Shown: one piece after another, positions 27,461 to 35,345 of the stretch | How positions within the stretch are numbered: the stretch's first letter is position 1 | How the letters are laid out: the number at the start of each line of letters is the position of its first letter | Source: Curtobacterium sp. MCJR17_020 | GTDB lineage: Bacteria > Actinomycetota > Actinomycetes > Actinomycetales > Microbacteriaceae | Direction: 5' to 3' | NCBI RefSeq assembly: GCF_003234365.2 | Contig: NZ_CP126260.1 | Span: 682,001-746,000, forward strand | DNA length: 64,000 bases | The notes under the pieces: generated by a model | What the model was told of the DNA's origin: nothing | The model's input: only the letters and a program-made list of their open reading frames with translations | The model's database searches: none | Position numbers and translations under genes: made by a program

Positions 27461-28207
27461 GTGTCCGGTTCGACCAAGTTCGCCACCGTGCTGAGCCGCG
27501 CAGTGGTGACACCGCTCGCGCGGATGCTCTGGCGACCGAAGATCATCGGACGCCGCAACGTGCCCAAGCGCGGACCGGTGATCCTCGCGAGCAACCACCG
27601 CTCCTTCATCGACTCCCCGGCGATCACGTTGATGGCTCCACGGAAGGTCGCCTTCCTCGCGAAGCAGGAGTACTTCACCGGCACCGGGGTCCGTGGCGCG
27701 GTGTCGCGGGCGTTCTTCGGCGGCATCGGTGCGATCGGCGTCGAACGTGGTGCGGGGGCCGCGGCGCAGCAGGCGCTCGACCTGGGGCTCGCGCGGTTGA
27801 ACGAGGGCGAGGCCTTCGCGATCTACCCGGAGGGCACCCGCTCCCTGGACGGCCGGATCTACAAGGGCCGCACGGGTGTGGCCTGGCTGGCCCTGACGAG
27901 CGGCGCGCCCGTGGTGCCCGTGGCGCTGACGGGTACGCAGGACGTGCAGCCCGTCGGCTCGAAGCTGCCGAAGCTCGCGAAGGTGACGATCGAGTTCGGG
28001 AAGCCGATCGACCTGTCCGCGTTCGGCGAGGCCTCGTCCGGACGCGCCCGCCGTCACGCGACCGATGCGGTGATGGCGGCGATCCAGGAGCTCAGCGGGC
28101 AGGAGCCGGCGAACACCTACAACAACCCGCCGGCGACGATCGTCGAGCGGGTGAAGCGGGCGTTGCAGCCCGATGACCCGACCGCGGCGGCCGTCGACCC
28201 CGACTGA
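27461..28207 (+). CDS. plsC: 1-acyl-sn-glycerol-3-phosphate acyltransferase family protein
   Basis: A 248-residue membrane-associated acyltransferase that adds the second acyl chain in phosphatidic acid synthesis. Motif I is SNHRSFIDSP (HX4D), motif II is near FGGIGAIGVERG, and motif III is YPEGTRSLDG. The GTG at 27461 was chosen for its strong AGGAGG Shine-Dalgarno; the open frame extends upstream over recQ. Confidence 0.9.
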   Translation: MSGSTKFATVLSRAVVTPLARMLWRPKIIGRRNVPKRGPVILASNHRSFIDSPAITLMAPRKVAFLAKQEYFTGTGVRGAVSRAFFGGIGAIGVERGAGAAAQQALDLGLARLNEGEAFAIYPEGTRSLDGRIYKGRTGVAWLALTSGAPVVPVALTGTQDVQPVGSKLPKLAKVTIEFGKPIDLSAFGEASSGRARRHATDAVMAAIQELSGQEPANTYNNPPATIVERVKRALQPDDPTAAAVDPD

Positions 28208-28228
28208 TCGCGATCTGTTCGGTCACTA

Positions 28229-28279
28229 TTGCACATCTGAAATATCGATGGTTGAATGAGGGACGTGCCGCACGGCACG
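28229..28279 (+). promoter_or_regulatory. Sigma-70-like promoter and palindrome
   Basis: TTGCAC (28229-28234), a 17-bp spacer, then TTGAAT (28252-28257): one of the few complete -35/-10 pairs in this window. Directly at the expected start of transcription is the perfect palindrome CGTGCCG-CA-CGGCACG (28264-28279), a possible operator or 5' hairpin. Confidence 0.6.
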
Positions 28280-28341
28280 GATCCCCGACGGGTCGCCCGA
28301 CAACGGCCCGCAACCACGACTCAGATCGGACGGCCAGCAGC

Positions 28342-28695
28342 ATGTCCTCCACCCCGCTCTTCGACTCCATCGCCCAGCGACGCGACCAGCCCGAGGCCCA
28401 CGTCGCCCCGGCGCCGGTTCCGACCCCGGCTCGCGCGGCCGCAGCGCCCGCACCGACCTCGCCGATGAACGCTCCCGTCCGCGCCGGTGACTCGACCCTC
28501 GTGCCCGCGGCCCTCGTCGCCGCGATCGACGACATCACGGTCCGCGTCACCCCGTCGGTGGTCACCGAGCTCCATGTGCAGCCCGAGCAGCTCGTCCTGG
28601 TCGAGACCGTCGCCGACGCCATCACCCGGGCGGTCGTCGACGCCGTCGCAACCGAACTCGACCGGATCGCCCGCGACGGCGTCGTCCGCGTCTGA
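28342..28695 (+). CDS. Hypothetical 117-residue protein
   Basis: I do not recognise a family. The first half is Pro/Ala-rich and likely disordered (PAPVPTPARAAAAPAPTSP). The second half is a compact, predicted alpha/beta segment (ITVRVTPSVVTELHVQPEQL, then a helix to the end). No signal peptide or membrane helix. It is preceded by a good promoter and followed 19 bp later by the M23 peptidase gene, so the two may form an operon. Confidence 0.65.
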   Translation: MSSTPLFDSIAQRRDQPEAHVAPAPVPTPARAAAAPAPTSPMNAPVRAGDSTLVPAALVAAIDDITVRVTPSVVTELHVQPEQLVLVETVADAITRAVVDAVATELDRIARDGVVRV

Positions 28696-28714
28696 GCCCG
28701 GCGGTCCCCGAGCG

Positions 28715-29548
28715 ATGACGACGCCCACCGACGGCCTCCCGCTGCGCCCGCGCGGTGCCGAACGGCGGGCCGCGGCCCGCTCCACCACCCGCCGACCCGA
28801 AGCGTCCGTGTGGCGCCGTGCTGGTGACGGCACGCGCCCGGACGCTCCCAGAGCCGCCGGGGTGACGGTGTCCCCTCCCGTCACCCCGGCCTCCACCTCC
28901 TTCTTCCGCAGTTCCGTCCGGCGTGCCCTGCCCGCGACGGCGACCGCGGCGGTGACCTGTCTCTTCGTCGCCGTCGGCTCCCCGCAGACCGCGATGGCGT
29001 CGACCCCGTCGCCGAGCAGTCCAGTGCTCGGCGTGCAGCAGTTCGTCGCCGACGGCTCCGCCCAGCTCTCCGTCGACCGCGACGGCTTCTCGATCGGCAG
29101 GGCTGCCGCCCAGGCACGTGCGACCGCCGTCGGCTCGTCGGATGCTGCGGCCCGCCCCACTGCGGGCACCGTGCCGGCCGCCGGTGGGTTCGGCTCGCGC
29201 TGGGTGACCGGGTGTTCCGCCTGCTCGACCAACCACCAGGGCATCGACTTCGCGGCGCCGATCGGCACCACCGTCCTGGCCGCGATGCCCGGCAGTGTCG
29301 TCTCCGCCGGGGTCCTCGGCGGGTACGGCAACCAGGTCTTGCTCCAGCACGCCGACGGCACCCAGACCCGGTACGGCCACCTGTCGACGATCGGGGTGCG
29401 ACCCGGTCAGGTCCTGTCTGTCGGCCAACCCCTCGGCGCCGTCGGCAACACCGGCGTCTCCACCGGGGCGCACCTGCACTTCGAGGTCATCGTCGACGGG
29501 GTCCCGGTCGACCCCGCCACCTGGTTGCAGGCCCGCGGGCTGCTCTGA
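28715..29548 (+). CDS. M23 family metallopeptidase (secreted)
   Basis: A 277-residue predicted peptidoglycan endopeptidase. A long Arg/Ala-rich N-terminal part precedes a hydrophobic segment (about residues 66-92, ending near TAMAS) that should act as a signal or anchor. The LytM domain at about 160-277 has HQGIDFAAPIGT (first zinc His/Asp), YGHLSTIGV and the HLHFEV motif. A CSAC pair precedes the domain. Likely role: cell-wall remodelling during growth or division. Confidence 0.87.
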   Translation: MTTPTDGLPLRPRGAERRAAARSTTRRPEASVWRRAGDGTRPDAPRAAGVTVSPPVTPASTSFFRSSVRRALPATATAAVTCLFVAVGSPQTAMASTPSPSSPVLGVQQFVADGSAQLSVDRDGFSIGRAAAQARATAVGSSDAAARPTAGTVPAAGGFGSRWVTGCSACSTNHQGIDFAAPIGTTVLAAMPGSVVSAGVLGGYGNQVLLQHADGTQTRYGHLSTIGVRPGQVLSVGQPLGAVGNTGVSTGAHLHFEVIVDGVPVDPATWLQARGLL

Positions 29549-29618
29549 CAGCGACGACGGTCGAGCGCGTAGCGTCGGGAACGCCGGGGCACCGCGCCGT
29601 GGCAGGACGGAGACGCAC

Positions 29619-30467
29619 GTGCGAGTGACGGTGTTGGGGACCGGGGCGATGGGTGCCGGCGTGGCGGGATCACTGCTGCGCGAGGGGCACCAGGTCACGG
29701 TCTGGAACCGGAGTACCGACAAGGCCGCACCGCTCGGTGAGCGCGGTGCGACGGTCGCCGCGGACCCGGCTGCCGCCGTCGAGCACGCCGAGGTCGTCCT
29801 CCTGACCCTCTTCGACACCGACGCCGTGGTCGACGTGCTCGAACAGGCCGCCGGAGACGCGCCGACCGACGCCGTGTGGGTGCAGGCGTCCACGATCGGC
29901 GTCGACGGCACCGAGACCGTCGTGCAGCTCGGCGCGAAGTACGGCATCACCCTGGTCGAGGCGATGATGCTCGGCACGAAGGCCCCGGCAGAGCAGGGGA
30001 AGCTCACCATGCTGGCGGCCGGCCCCGCTGACCAGGTCGACCGGGTCGTCCCCGTGCTCGACGCGATCGGCGCGAAGACCGTCCGCGCCGGCGAGCGGAT
30101 CGGCGACGGGACCGCGCTCAAGCTCGCGGCCAACGCCTGGATCGCCTCGATCACCGCCGCCACGGGGCAGTCGATCGCCCTCGCCGCGGCGCTGGGGCTC
30201 GATCCGCAGCTGTTCCTCGACGCGATCGACGGCAGTGCGAGCGACTCGGCGTACGCGCACACCAAGGGTGCGGCGATCATCGCGGGGGAGTTCCCGGCAC
30301 AGTTTGCGCTCGACGGGCTGCGGAAGGACATCGGCCTGATCGCCGAGGCGGCGCGGGCGAACGACGTGTCCACCACGCTCCTCGACGCCCTCGGTCGCGT
30401 CTACGCCGACGCGAGTGCGGCCGGACACGGCGGCGACGACATCGCGGCGGTCGGCACCGCCTTCTGA
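29619..30467 (+). CDS. NAD(P)-dependent beta-hydroxyacid dehydrogenase (6PGDH/HIBADH family)
   Basis: A 282-residue oxidoreductase. The N-terminal Rossmann fold starts VLGTGAMGAGVAGSLL (GxGxMG), with the cofactor-choice loop WNRSTDK suggesting NADP. The substrate lysine is in GDGTALKLAANAW. Family members reduce or oxidise 3-hydroxyisobutyrate, glyoxylate or similar; imine reductases also belong here, so the substrate is open. TAGCGT (29570-29575) is a likely -10, and the GGACGGAGA stretch serves as ribosome site for the GTG start. Confidence 0.85.
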   Translation: MRVTVLGTGAMGAGVAGSLLREGHQVTVWNRSTDKAAPLGERGATVAADPAAAVEHAEVVLLTLFDTDAVVDVLEQAAGDAPTDAVWVQASTIGVDGTETVVQLGAKYGITLVEAMMLGTKAPAEQGKLTMLAAGPADQVDRVVPVLDAIGAKTVRAGERIGDGTALKLAANAWIASITAATGQSIALAAALGLDPQLFLDAIDGSASDSAYAHTKGAAIIAGEFPAQFALDGLRKDIGLIAEAARANDVSTTLLDALGRVYADASAAGHGGDDIAAVGTAF

Positions 30468-30488
30468 GTCGACGCGCGAGTCGACGCG

Positions 30489-30692
30489 TCAGTCGCGGCG
30501 GAGGAACCGTCGCAGCCGTGCCGTGAGCCGTCCCACGGCCTCGTCGTTCATGGTGTTCGCCAGGTCGAAGGCCTCGCGCGTCGGATCGGCCCCGCCCTGG
30601 ATCCGTCGGAGTGCGGCGTCGGCGCGGGCCCGGGAGTCGAGTTCGGCGAACGGCATGTCGTCCTCGGGGTCGTGCGTGCCGCGAGGGTCCAT
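30489..30692 (-). CDS. Small hypothetical protein (67 residues)
   Basis: A short, charged, probably helical protein (DSRARADAALRRIQGG; tail RLTARLRRFLRRD). No family recognised. It is supported as real by TAGCCT ending 7 bases before the ATG, and this hexamer overlaps the stop codon of the upstream MarR gene. It may also be read through from that gene. Confidence 0.6.
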   Translation of the reverse strand: MDPRGTHDPEDDMPFAELDSRARADAALRRIQGGADPTREAFDLANTMNDEAVGRLTARLRRFLRRD

Positions 30693-30705
30693 GGACAGCA
30701 GGCTA
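30693..30705 (-). promoter_or_regulatory. Leaderless -10 of the 67-residue gene
   Basis: TAGCCT (30705-30700), 7 bases before the ATG at 30692. Confidence 0.55.
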
Positions 30706-31221
30706 CGCGCGGCGGACGGCGCGGGCGCCGGCGTCGACGTCGTCGACCACGCGGACCATCTCGTCGAGGAAGTCCACGACGACGGCCATCTCGTCGGTGG
30801 GCAGGTGCTCCGTGACCTCGAGGGCGCGGGCGTCGAGTTCCTCGATCACGCGCAGGGCGTGGCGCATGGACGTCCCCGTCGCGGTGAGGATCACGCCGCG
30901 ACGGTCGATCGGGTCCTGGTGCCGCTCGACGTGGCCGCTGCGGACGAGTCGGTCCACGAGTGCCGACGTCGACGCCGCCGTGATCTCGAGCCGTTCGGCC
31001 AGGTCCTTGGCGTTGACGGTCCGGCCGTCCTGCTCGGCGTCGATGAGGACCCGCAGCGCGAGCAGCGCGTTCTCGCCGATGCCCAGGGCTTCGCGAGCCC
31101 GACGCTGCGCGGCGCTCTCGGCGGTGCGGTACCGGCGCAGGGCGTTCAGGACGTCGACGGCGGTGACCGGGGAGTCCTCGTACCAGAACCCCGCGGTGCT
31201 GGTCAGGACCTCGGACGTCAT
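30703..31221 (-). CDS. MarR family transcriptional regulator
   Basis: A 172-residue regulator. The winged helix includes NAKDLAERLEITAASTSALV and the wing QDPIDRRGVILTATG; N- and C-terminal helices provide the dimer interface. TAGCAT ends 6 bases before the ATG. The promoter is overlapped by nested palindromes at 31231-31256, so it is probably autoregulated. The target gene may be the divergent alpha-E gene or the small gene downstream. Confidence 0.88.
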   Translation of the reverse strand: MTSEVLTSTAGFWYEDSPVTAVDVLNALRRYRTAESAAQRRAREALGIGENALLALRVLIDAEQDGRTVNAKDLAERLEITAASTSALVDRLVRSGHVERHQDPIDRRGVILTATGTSMRHALRVIEELDARALEVTEHLPTDEMAVVVDFLDEMVRVVDDVDAGARAVRRA

Positions 31222-31227
31222 CCTGCA

Positions 31228-31256
31228 ATGCTAGACGCTCTAGTTAGATTGTCTAG
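31228..31256. promoter_or_regulatory. MarR promoter with nested palindromic operator
   Basis: CTAGAC (31231-31236) and GTCTAG (31251-31256) form an inverted repeat; between them TCTAGTTAGA (31239-31248) is itself nearly palindromic. The outer-left arm overlaps the -10 TAGCAT (31233-31228 on the minus strand). The AT-rich sequence stands out in this GC-rich genome. Confidence 0.65.
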
Positions 31257-31359
31257 CGAGGGGCCTGGTATCGCGGCGGAGACCCAGGCCCGTGCGCGGA
31301 CATCGGACACTGCAACACCCGTGACGCGGCTCCGAAACACTCCCGCAACGCCCGCTGGT

Positions 31360-31385
31360 TAGGTTCTGGGGATGCAGGAGCAGCC
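31360..31385 (+). promoter_or_regulatory. Promoter/leader of the alpha-E gene
   Basis: TAGGTT (31360-31365) is followed after 6 bases by an ATG (31372) that opens only a six-codon frame ending TGA, overlapping the GTG start at 31386 in another frame. The same leader contains AGGAG (31376-31380). Transcription probably starts at 31372, and the short frame may be a chance product or a translational-coupling device. Confidence 0.45.
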
Positions 31386-32279
31386 GTGCTGAGCCGCCTC
31401 GCGGGGAACGTCTTCCACGTGGGGAGCGCGGTCGAGCGCACCGACGTGGTCGCACGCCTGCTCGACGTCTACGTCGCCCGACGCGAACCCGGCACGGTCG
31501 AGGACGACCGGGCCGTCGCCGCGGAGCTCCGTTCGGTGGTGGGGGCCGCCGGACCGGCGAACGACGCCGACCGGTCCGCGACGATCGACGCCCTGGCACT
31601 GGACCGCCACGAGCCAGCGTCCATCGCCGCCGCGGTCGCCGTCGCGCGGGACCACGCCCGTCGGGCCCGCGAGGTCGTCTCGAGCGAGCTCTGGGACTGC
31701 CTCGACGTCACCCGGTCGCGCATGCCGCGCAAGATCGCCGCGGGCCGCGCACACGAGTTCCTCGGCTGGGCTCGGGAACGCAGTGCTCTCGCGATCGGCG
31801 TGGTCGAGGGGGACGCCAGCCGCGACGAGGTCTGGGAGTTCTTCACGCTGGGCCGCTCCCTGACCCGTGTCGCCTCGACCGCCCGGCTGCTCGCCTCGGG
31901 GCTGCTCGAACCGGACTCGGTCACCTCGTGGACGGCGGCGCTCCGGGCCTGCGGTGCGGGCGAGGCGTTCCTGCGTGGCCGGGACCACCATCCGGTGCCG
32001 GACGACGCCGCGGCGTTCCTGCTCTTGGACGAGCACAGTCCTCGGTCCCTGCGTTTCACCGTCCGACGGGCCGCCGAGTGCCTGGCCGACGTGGCACCGT
32101 CCTGCGTCGCGGAGGAGGTCGAGGCGTTCTCCGCCGCCCGCGACCGGCTCGAGGCCGTCCCGGCCGACGCGGCCCTCGGTGTCGTCGGCGATGCTGGCGA
32201 CCGGCTCGCGGCCGCCGCGGACCGGGTCACCGCGGCGCTCGACGAGCGCGTCTTCGCGGTGACCGAACCCGCGCACTGA
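31386..32279 (+). CDS. Alpha-E domain protein (DUF403)
   Basis: A 297-residue all-helical protein. The N-terminus MLSRLAGNVFHVGSAVERTD matches the alpha-E family (MLSR...G...ER.D). These proteins normally accompany a circularly permuted ATP-grasp ligase and a transglutaminase-like protease in a predicted peptide-synthesis system; neither partner is nearby, so this copy is isolated. Later parts are less conserved than usual (for example SSELWDCLDVTRSR is recognisable). Role unknown. Confidence 0.75.
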   Translation: MLSRLAGNVFHVGSAVERTDVVARLLDVYVARREPGTVEDDRAVAAELRSVVGAAGPANDADRSATIDALALDRHEPASIAAAVAVARDHARRAREVVSSELWDCLDVTRSRMPRKIAAGRAHEFLGWARERSALAIGVVEGDASRDEVWEFFTLGRSLTRVASTARLLASGLLEPDSVTSWTAALRACGAGEAFLRGRDHHPVPDDAAAFLLLDEHSPRSLRFTVRRAAECLADVAPSCVAEEVEAFSAARDRLEAVPADAALGVVGDAGDRLAAAADRVTAALDERVFAVTEPAH

Positions 32280-32302
32280 TCGCGGCCCTGGACGGGATCG
32301 GC

Positions 32303-32354
32303 GACGGCCGGGAGGCCCGTGGCGGGCCCGACCCGTGCCTCCCGTCCGCCACGC
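32303..32354. repeat. Dispersed palindrome, family A copy
   Basis: GGCCGGGAGGCCCGTGGCGG pairs imperfectly with the downstream CCGTGCCTCCCGTCC. It lies between the alpha-E gene and the convergent MFS gene and is a plausible terminator for both. Confidence 0.6.
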
Positions 32355-32361
32355 GAAAGCG

Positions 32362-33708
32362 TCAGACGGCGCTGGAGCGGTCGGCGACCGCCTCTTCACG
32401 CTCGAGCTCCTGGCGGAGCGCGGCCCGCGATGCGCGCGTCCCGACCACCGGCATCGCGTGCGTGACCGCGAGGTGCAGGCGGGTGTCCGCGTCGTACCGG
32501 AGTCGCAGGCGCTGGAAACGGACGAGCCAGACGATCGCGATGGCGAGCGCGACGAAGCCCGAGGCCGCTCCGACCGCGATGGCCCAGCGGGGACCCAACG
32601 CGTCCGCGATGGCACCGACGATCGGGGCGCCGATGGGGGTGCCGCCGGCGAAGATCGCCATGTAGAGCGCCATCACGCGGCCGCGCATCGCGGGCTTCGT
32701 GGTGGTCTGGACCAGGGCGTTCGCGGTGGTCATGAAGGTCAGGGCCGCGAGTCCGACGAACACCAGGACGAACGCGAACGTCCAGTACGTGGGTGCGAGG
32801 GCGGCAGCCGTGCACGCCAGGCCGAAGCCCCCGGCGGCGAGCACCAGCGTGCGCATCCGCGGCTTGTCCCGGCGGGCGGACATCAGGGCGCCGAACACCG
32901 AGCCGATCGCCATCACCGAGTTGAGCAGGCCGAACTCGCCGGCGCCCTGGTGGAACTCGACGCGCGCCATGGTCGAGGTGAAGATCGGGAAGTTCACGCC
33001 GAACGTGCCCACGACGAAGATCATGCAGAGCACGACGATGATGTCCGGCCGGGTCCGCACGTACCGGAAACCGGCGACGATCTGCCCCTTGCCGCGGCCG
33101 GCGTGCACCCGCTCGGCGAGCTGCGCGGGGTCGACGAACCGCAGGGCGATGAGGACCGCCAGGAACGAGCCGGCGTTGATGACGAACACCCACCCCGACC
33201 CGATGGCGGCGATGAGCACGCCGGCGACCGCGGGGCCGATCAGGCGCGCAGCGTTGAACGAGGCCGAGTTCAGCGCGACGGCGTTCGCGACGTTCTCGCC
33301 CTGCACGACGTCGGACACGAACGCCTGCCGGATCGGGGTGTCGAACGCGGCGACGATGCCGAGCGCGAGCGCGAAGCCGTAGAGCGCGAGCAGCGTGGCG
33401 GTGTGCGTGAGGACCATGACGCCGAGGCCCAGCCCGAGCAGGCCCATCAGCGCCTGGGTGAGCATGAGCATCTTGCGGCGGTCGAAGCGGTCGGCGGCGA
33501 GTCCGGTGAGCGGGAGGAGCAGCAGCTGCGGGCCGAACTGCAGCGCCATCGTGATCCCCACCGCGACGGCGTCGTTGTCGGAGAGCTGGGTCAGGACGAT
33601 CCAGTCCTGGGCGGTGCGCTGCATCCAGGTACCGACGTTCGACACCAGGGCACCGGCGAACCAGATGCGGTAGTTGCGTCCGGCGAGGGAGCGGAACATG
33701 GCGGTCAC
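32362..33708 (-). CDS. MFS transporter (EntS-like)
   Basis: A 448-residue, 12-helix major facilitator of the MFS_3/enterobactin-exporter type. Features are FRSLAGRNYRIWFAGALVSN at the start, motif A GLAADRFDRRKML, a central loop and FAGGTPIGAPIVGAIADALG in helix 11. Probably a drug or siderophore exporter. Its GTG start overlaps the stop of the upstream marR (GTGA), indicating a repressor-pump operon. Confidence 0.9.
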   Translation of the reverse strand: MTAMFRSLAGRNYRIWFAGALVSNVGTWMQRTAQDWIVLTQLSDNDAVAVGITMALQFGPQLLLLPLTGLAADRFDRRKMLMLTQALMGLLGLGLGVMVLTHTATLLALYGFALALGIVAAFDTPIRQAFVSDVVQGENVANAVALNSASFNAARLIGPAVAGVLIAAIGSGWVFVINAGSFLAVLIALRFVDPAQLAERVHAGRGKGQIVAGFRYVRTRPDIIVVLCMIFVVGTFGVNFPIFTSTMARVEFHQGAGEFGLLNSVMAIGSVFGALMSARRDKPRMRTLVLAAGGFGLACTAAALAPTYWTFAFVLVFVGLAALTFMTTANALVQTTTKPAMRGRVMALYMAIFAGGTPIGAPIVGAIADALGPRWAIAVGAASGFVALAIAIVWLVRFQRLRLRYDADTRLHLAVTHAMPVVGTRASRAALRQELEREEAVADRSSAV

Positions 33709-34115
33709 TGCTGGGCCAGCCTCCTCATGATCTCGGTGGCGTCGGCGAGGGTGGCGCGCTCGACGGGGGTGAGTGCGGCGAGCCGCGGGGTGAGCCAGCC
33801 GTCACGGCGGCGCCGGGTCTCCTCGACGAACGCGGCTCCGGCCGGGGTGGCACAGAGGACGACCTTGCGCCGGTCGTCGTCGTGACCGCCCTTGGACACC
33901 AGGCCACGCTCGACCAGCACCGCGATCGTCTTCGTCATCGAGGGCGGGGTGACGCCGTCCTGGCGACTCAGGTCGGCGAGGGTCATCGCGCCGTCGCGGT
34001 GGAGCCGGGCGAGCGCCGCGAACTGGGCGTCGGTGACGGTCGTGTCGGCCTTCTGCGCGCGGAGCGTCCGGGACAGCCGGTTCACGGCGATGCGGAGGTC
34101 GGTGGCGTCGGTCAC
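33705..34115 (-). CDS. MarR family regulator of the MFS pump
   Basis: A 136-residue regulator with the MarR core: TDAQFAALARLHRDG, LADLSRQDGVTPPSMTKTI and the wing GHDDDRRKVVLCATPAG. It is translationally coupled to the downstream MFS exporter, a standard autoregulated repressor-efflux arrangement. The GTG start at 34115 has TAGGCT 8 bases upstream. GTTCAGTGAAC (34138-34148) and neighbouring AT-rich sequence are candidate operator sites. Confidence 0.9.
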   Translation of the reverse strand: MTDATDLRIAVNRLSRTLRAQKADTTVTDAQFAALARLHRDGAMTLADLSRQDGVTPPSMTKTIAVLVERGLVSKGGHDDDRRKVVLCATPAGAAFVEETRRRRDGWLTPRLAALTPVERATLADATEIMRRLAQQ

Positions 34116-34209
34116 AGGTCGTTAGCCTAGCTCATTAGTTCAGTGAACGAACTGGTTTTCGGGTGTACCGTTGTCCTGGACAACAGGTGTTGTTCAGAGA
34201 GAAGGAATC
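34116..34209. promoter_or_regulatory. marR-MFS / SDR divergent control region
   Basis: Holds palindrome GTTCAGTGAAC (34138-34148), nested in AGTTC...GAACT (34137-34153), and a second perfect 15-bp palindrome GTTGTCCTGGACAAC (34170-34184) directly after TACCGT (34166-34171). The first sits near the marR promoter; the second sits where it could block the SDR transcript. The SDR gene has a GAAGGA ribosome site. Confidence 0.5.
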
Positions 34210-34962
34210 ATGTCCGAGTTCGAGGGCAAGGTCGCCATCGTCACCGGTGGTGGCAGCGGCATCGGCGAGTCCGTCGCGAAGGAGCTCGCCGCGGCGGGTG
34301 CCACGGTCGTCGTCACCGACATCAACCTCGACGCTGCCCAGCGGGTCGCGTCCGAGATCACGGAGGCCGGTGGCACCGCCAGCGCGTTCGAGGCCAACTC
34401 CGCCGTCGCCGCCGACAACGAGCGCATGGTCCAGTACGCCGTCGACACCCACGGCGCGCTGCACCTCGCCGTGAACAACGCCGGCATCGGCGCCGCCCCG
34501 CAGAAGATCGGCGAGTACGACATCGCCGCCTGGGACCGCGTCCGTGCGGTCGACCTCGACGGTGTCTTCTACGGCCTCCGCTACGAGCTGCCCGCGATGG
34601 TCGCCGCCGGCGGTGGCTCGATCGTGAACATGGCGTCGGTGCTCGGCACGGTCGGCATCGCGCAGAACGCCGCGTACGTCGCGTCGAAGCACGCCCTGGC
34701 CGGCCTGACCAAGGTCGCCGCGCTCGAGTACTCGGCGCAGGGCGTCCGCACCAACGCCGTGGGGCCGGGCTTCATCGACACTCCGCTGCTCCGCAACGCC
34801 ATGACGCCCGAGGCCATCTCGGCGCTGGAAGAGGAGCACGCCACGAAGCGTCTCGGCACCGACAAGGAGGTCGCCGCGCTCGTGCTGTTCCTGCTGAGCG
34901 ACAAGGCCTCGTTCATCACGGGCAGCTACCACCTGGTCGACGGCGGCTACTCCGCGCACTGA
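34210..34962 (+). CDS. SDR family oxidoreductase
   Basis: A 250-residue classical short-chain dehydrogenase. Cofactor motif TGGGSGIG, NNAGIG, catalytic Ser in NMASVLG, and YVASK; the Asp in VVTDINL suggests NAD rather than NADP. Tail ends VDGGYSAH. Substrate unknown. It is divergent from the marR-MFS operon, and a 15-bp palindrome lies in its promoter. Confidence 0.9.
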   Translation: MSEFEGKVAIVTGGGSGIGESVAKELAAAGATVVVTDINLDAAQRVASEITEAGGTASAFEANSAVAADNERMVQYAVDTHGALHLAVNNAGIGAAPQKIGEYDIAAWDRVRAVDLDGVFYGLRYELPAMVAAGGGSIVNMASVLGTVGIAQNAAYVASKHALAGLTKVAALEYSAQGVRTNAVGPGFIDTPLLRNAMTPEAISALEEEHATKRLGTDKEVAALVLFLLSDKASFITGSYHLVDGGYSAH

Positions 34963-34982
34963 CGTCGGTCGGGTACCTGGTC

Positions 34983-35029
34983 GAAACGGGCGTACCTGGT
35001 CGGAAGTTTCGACCAGGTACGCCCGTTTC
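34983..35029. terminator. Perfect 20-bp-stem hairpin between convergent genes
   Basis: Arms 34983-35002 (begins GAAACGGGCGTACC) and 35010-35029 are perfectly complementary around a 7-base loop. Located 20 bp after the SDR stop and 36 bp before the end of the convergent small gene. Confidence 0.75.
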
Positions 35030-35064
35030 CGCTTCCCAGCGCGGGCGCGATGGGAAGGAACGCG

Positions 35065-35334
35065 CTAGTGGAACTGGGGGATCGTGAGCCAGATGCCCGC
35101 CAGGACCGCGGCGACACAGACCGCGAAGCACAGGACGGCACCCGCAAGTGCTGCCGGCGGCGTGTGCCCGGACCGCGGAGTCTCCTCGGAGTACTGGGTG
35201 CGCTCGCCGCCGGTGTCGAGCGGCTGCCCGGTGCCGAGCAGCCGCAGGCCGAGCGTGTAGACGAGCACGATGCCCACCGCGGCCACGAAGCCGACGCCCG
35301 CGACCAGGCCGATACTCGTGAAGTCGATCTCCAT
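35065..35334 (-). CDS. Small membrane protein downstream of phosphate transporter
   Basis: An 89-residue protein with two hydrophobic helices (about residues 8-32 and 60-84) joined by a polar loop (GGERTQYSEETPRSG). It starts 11 bp after the PiT stop with a GAGGGGA ribosome site, so it is co-transcribed with the transporter. No assigned function. Confidence 0.72.
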   Translation of the reverse strand: MEIDFTSIGLVAGVGFVAAVGIVLVYTLGLRLLGTGQPLDTGGERTQYSEETPRSGHTPPAALAGAVLCFAVCVAAVLAGIWLTIPQFH

Positions 35335-35345
35335 CGTCGTTCCCC

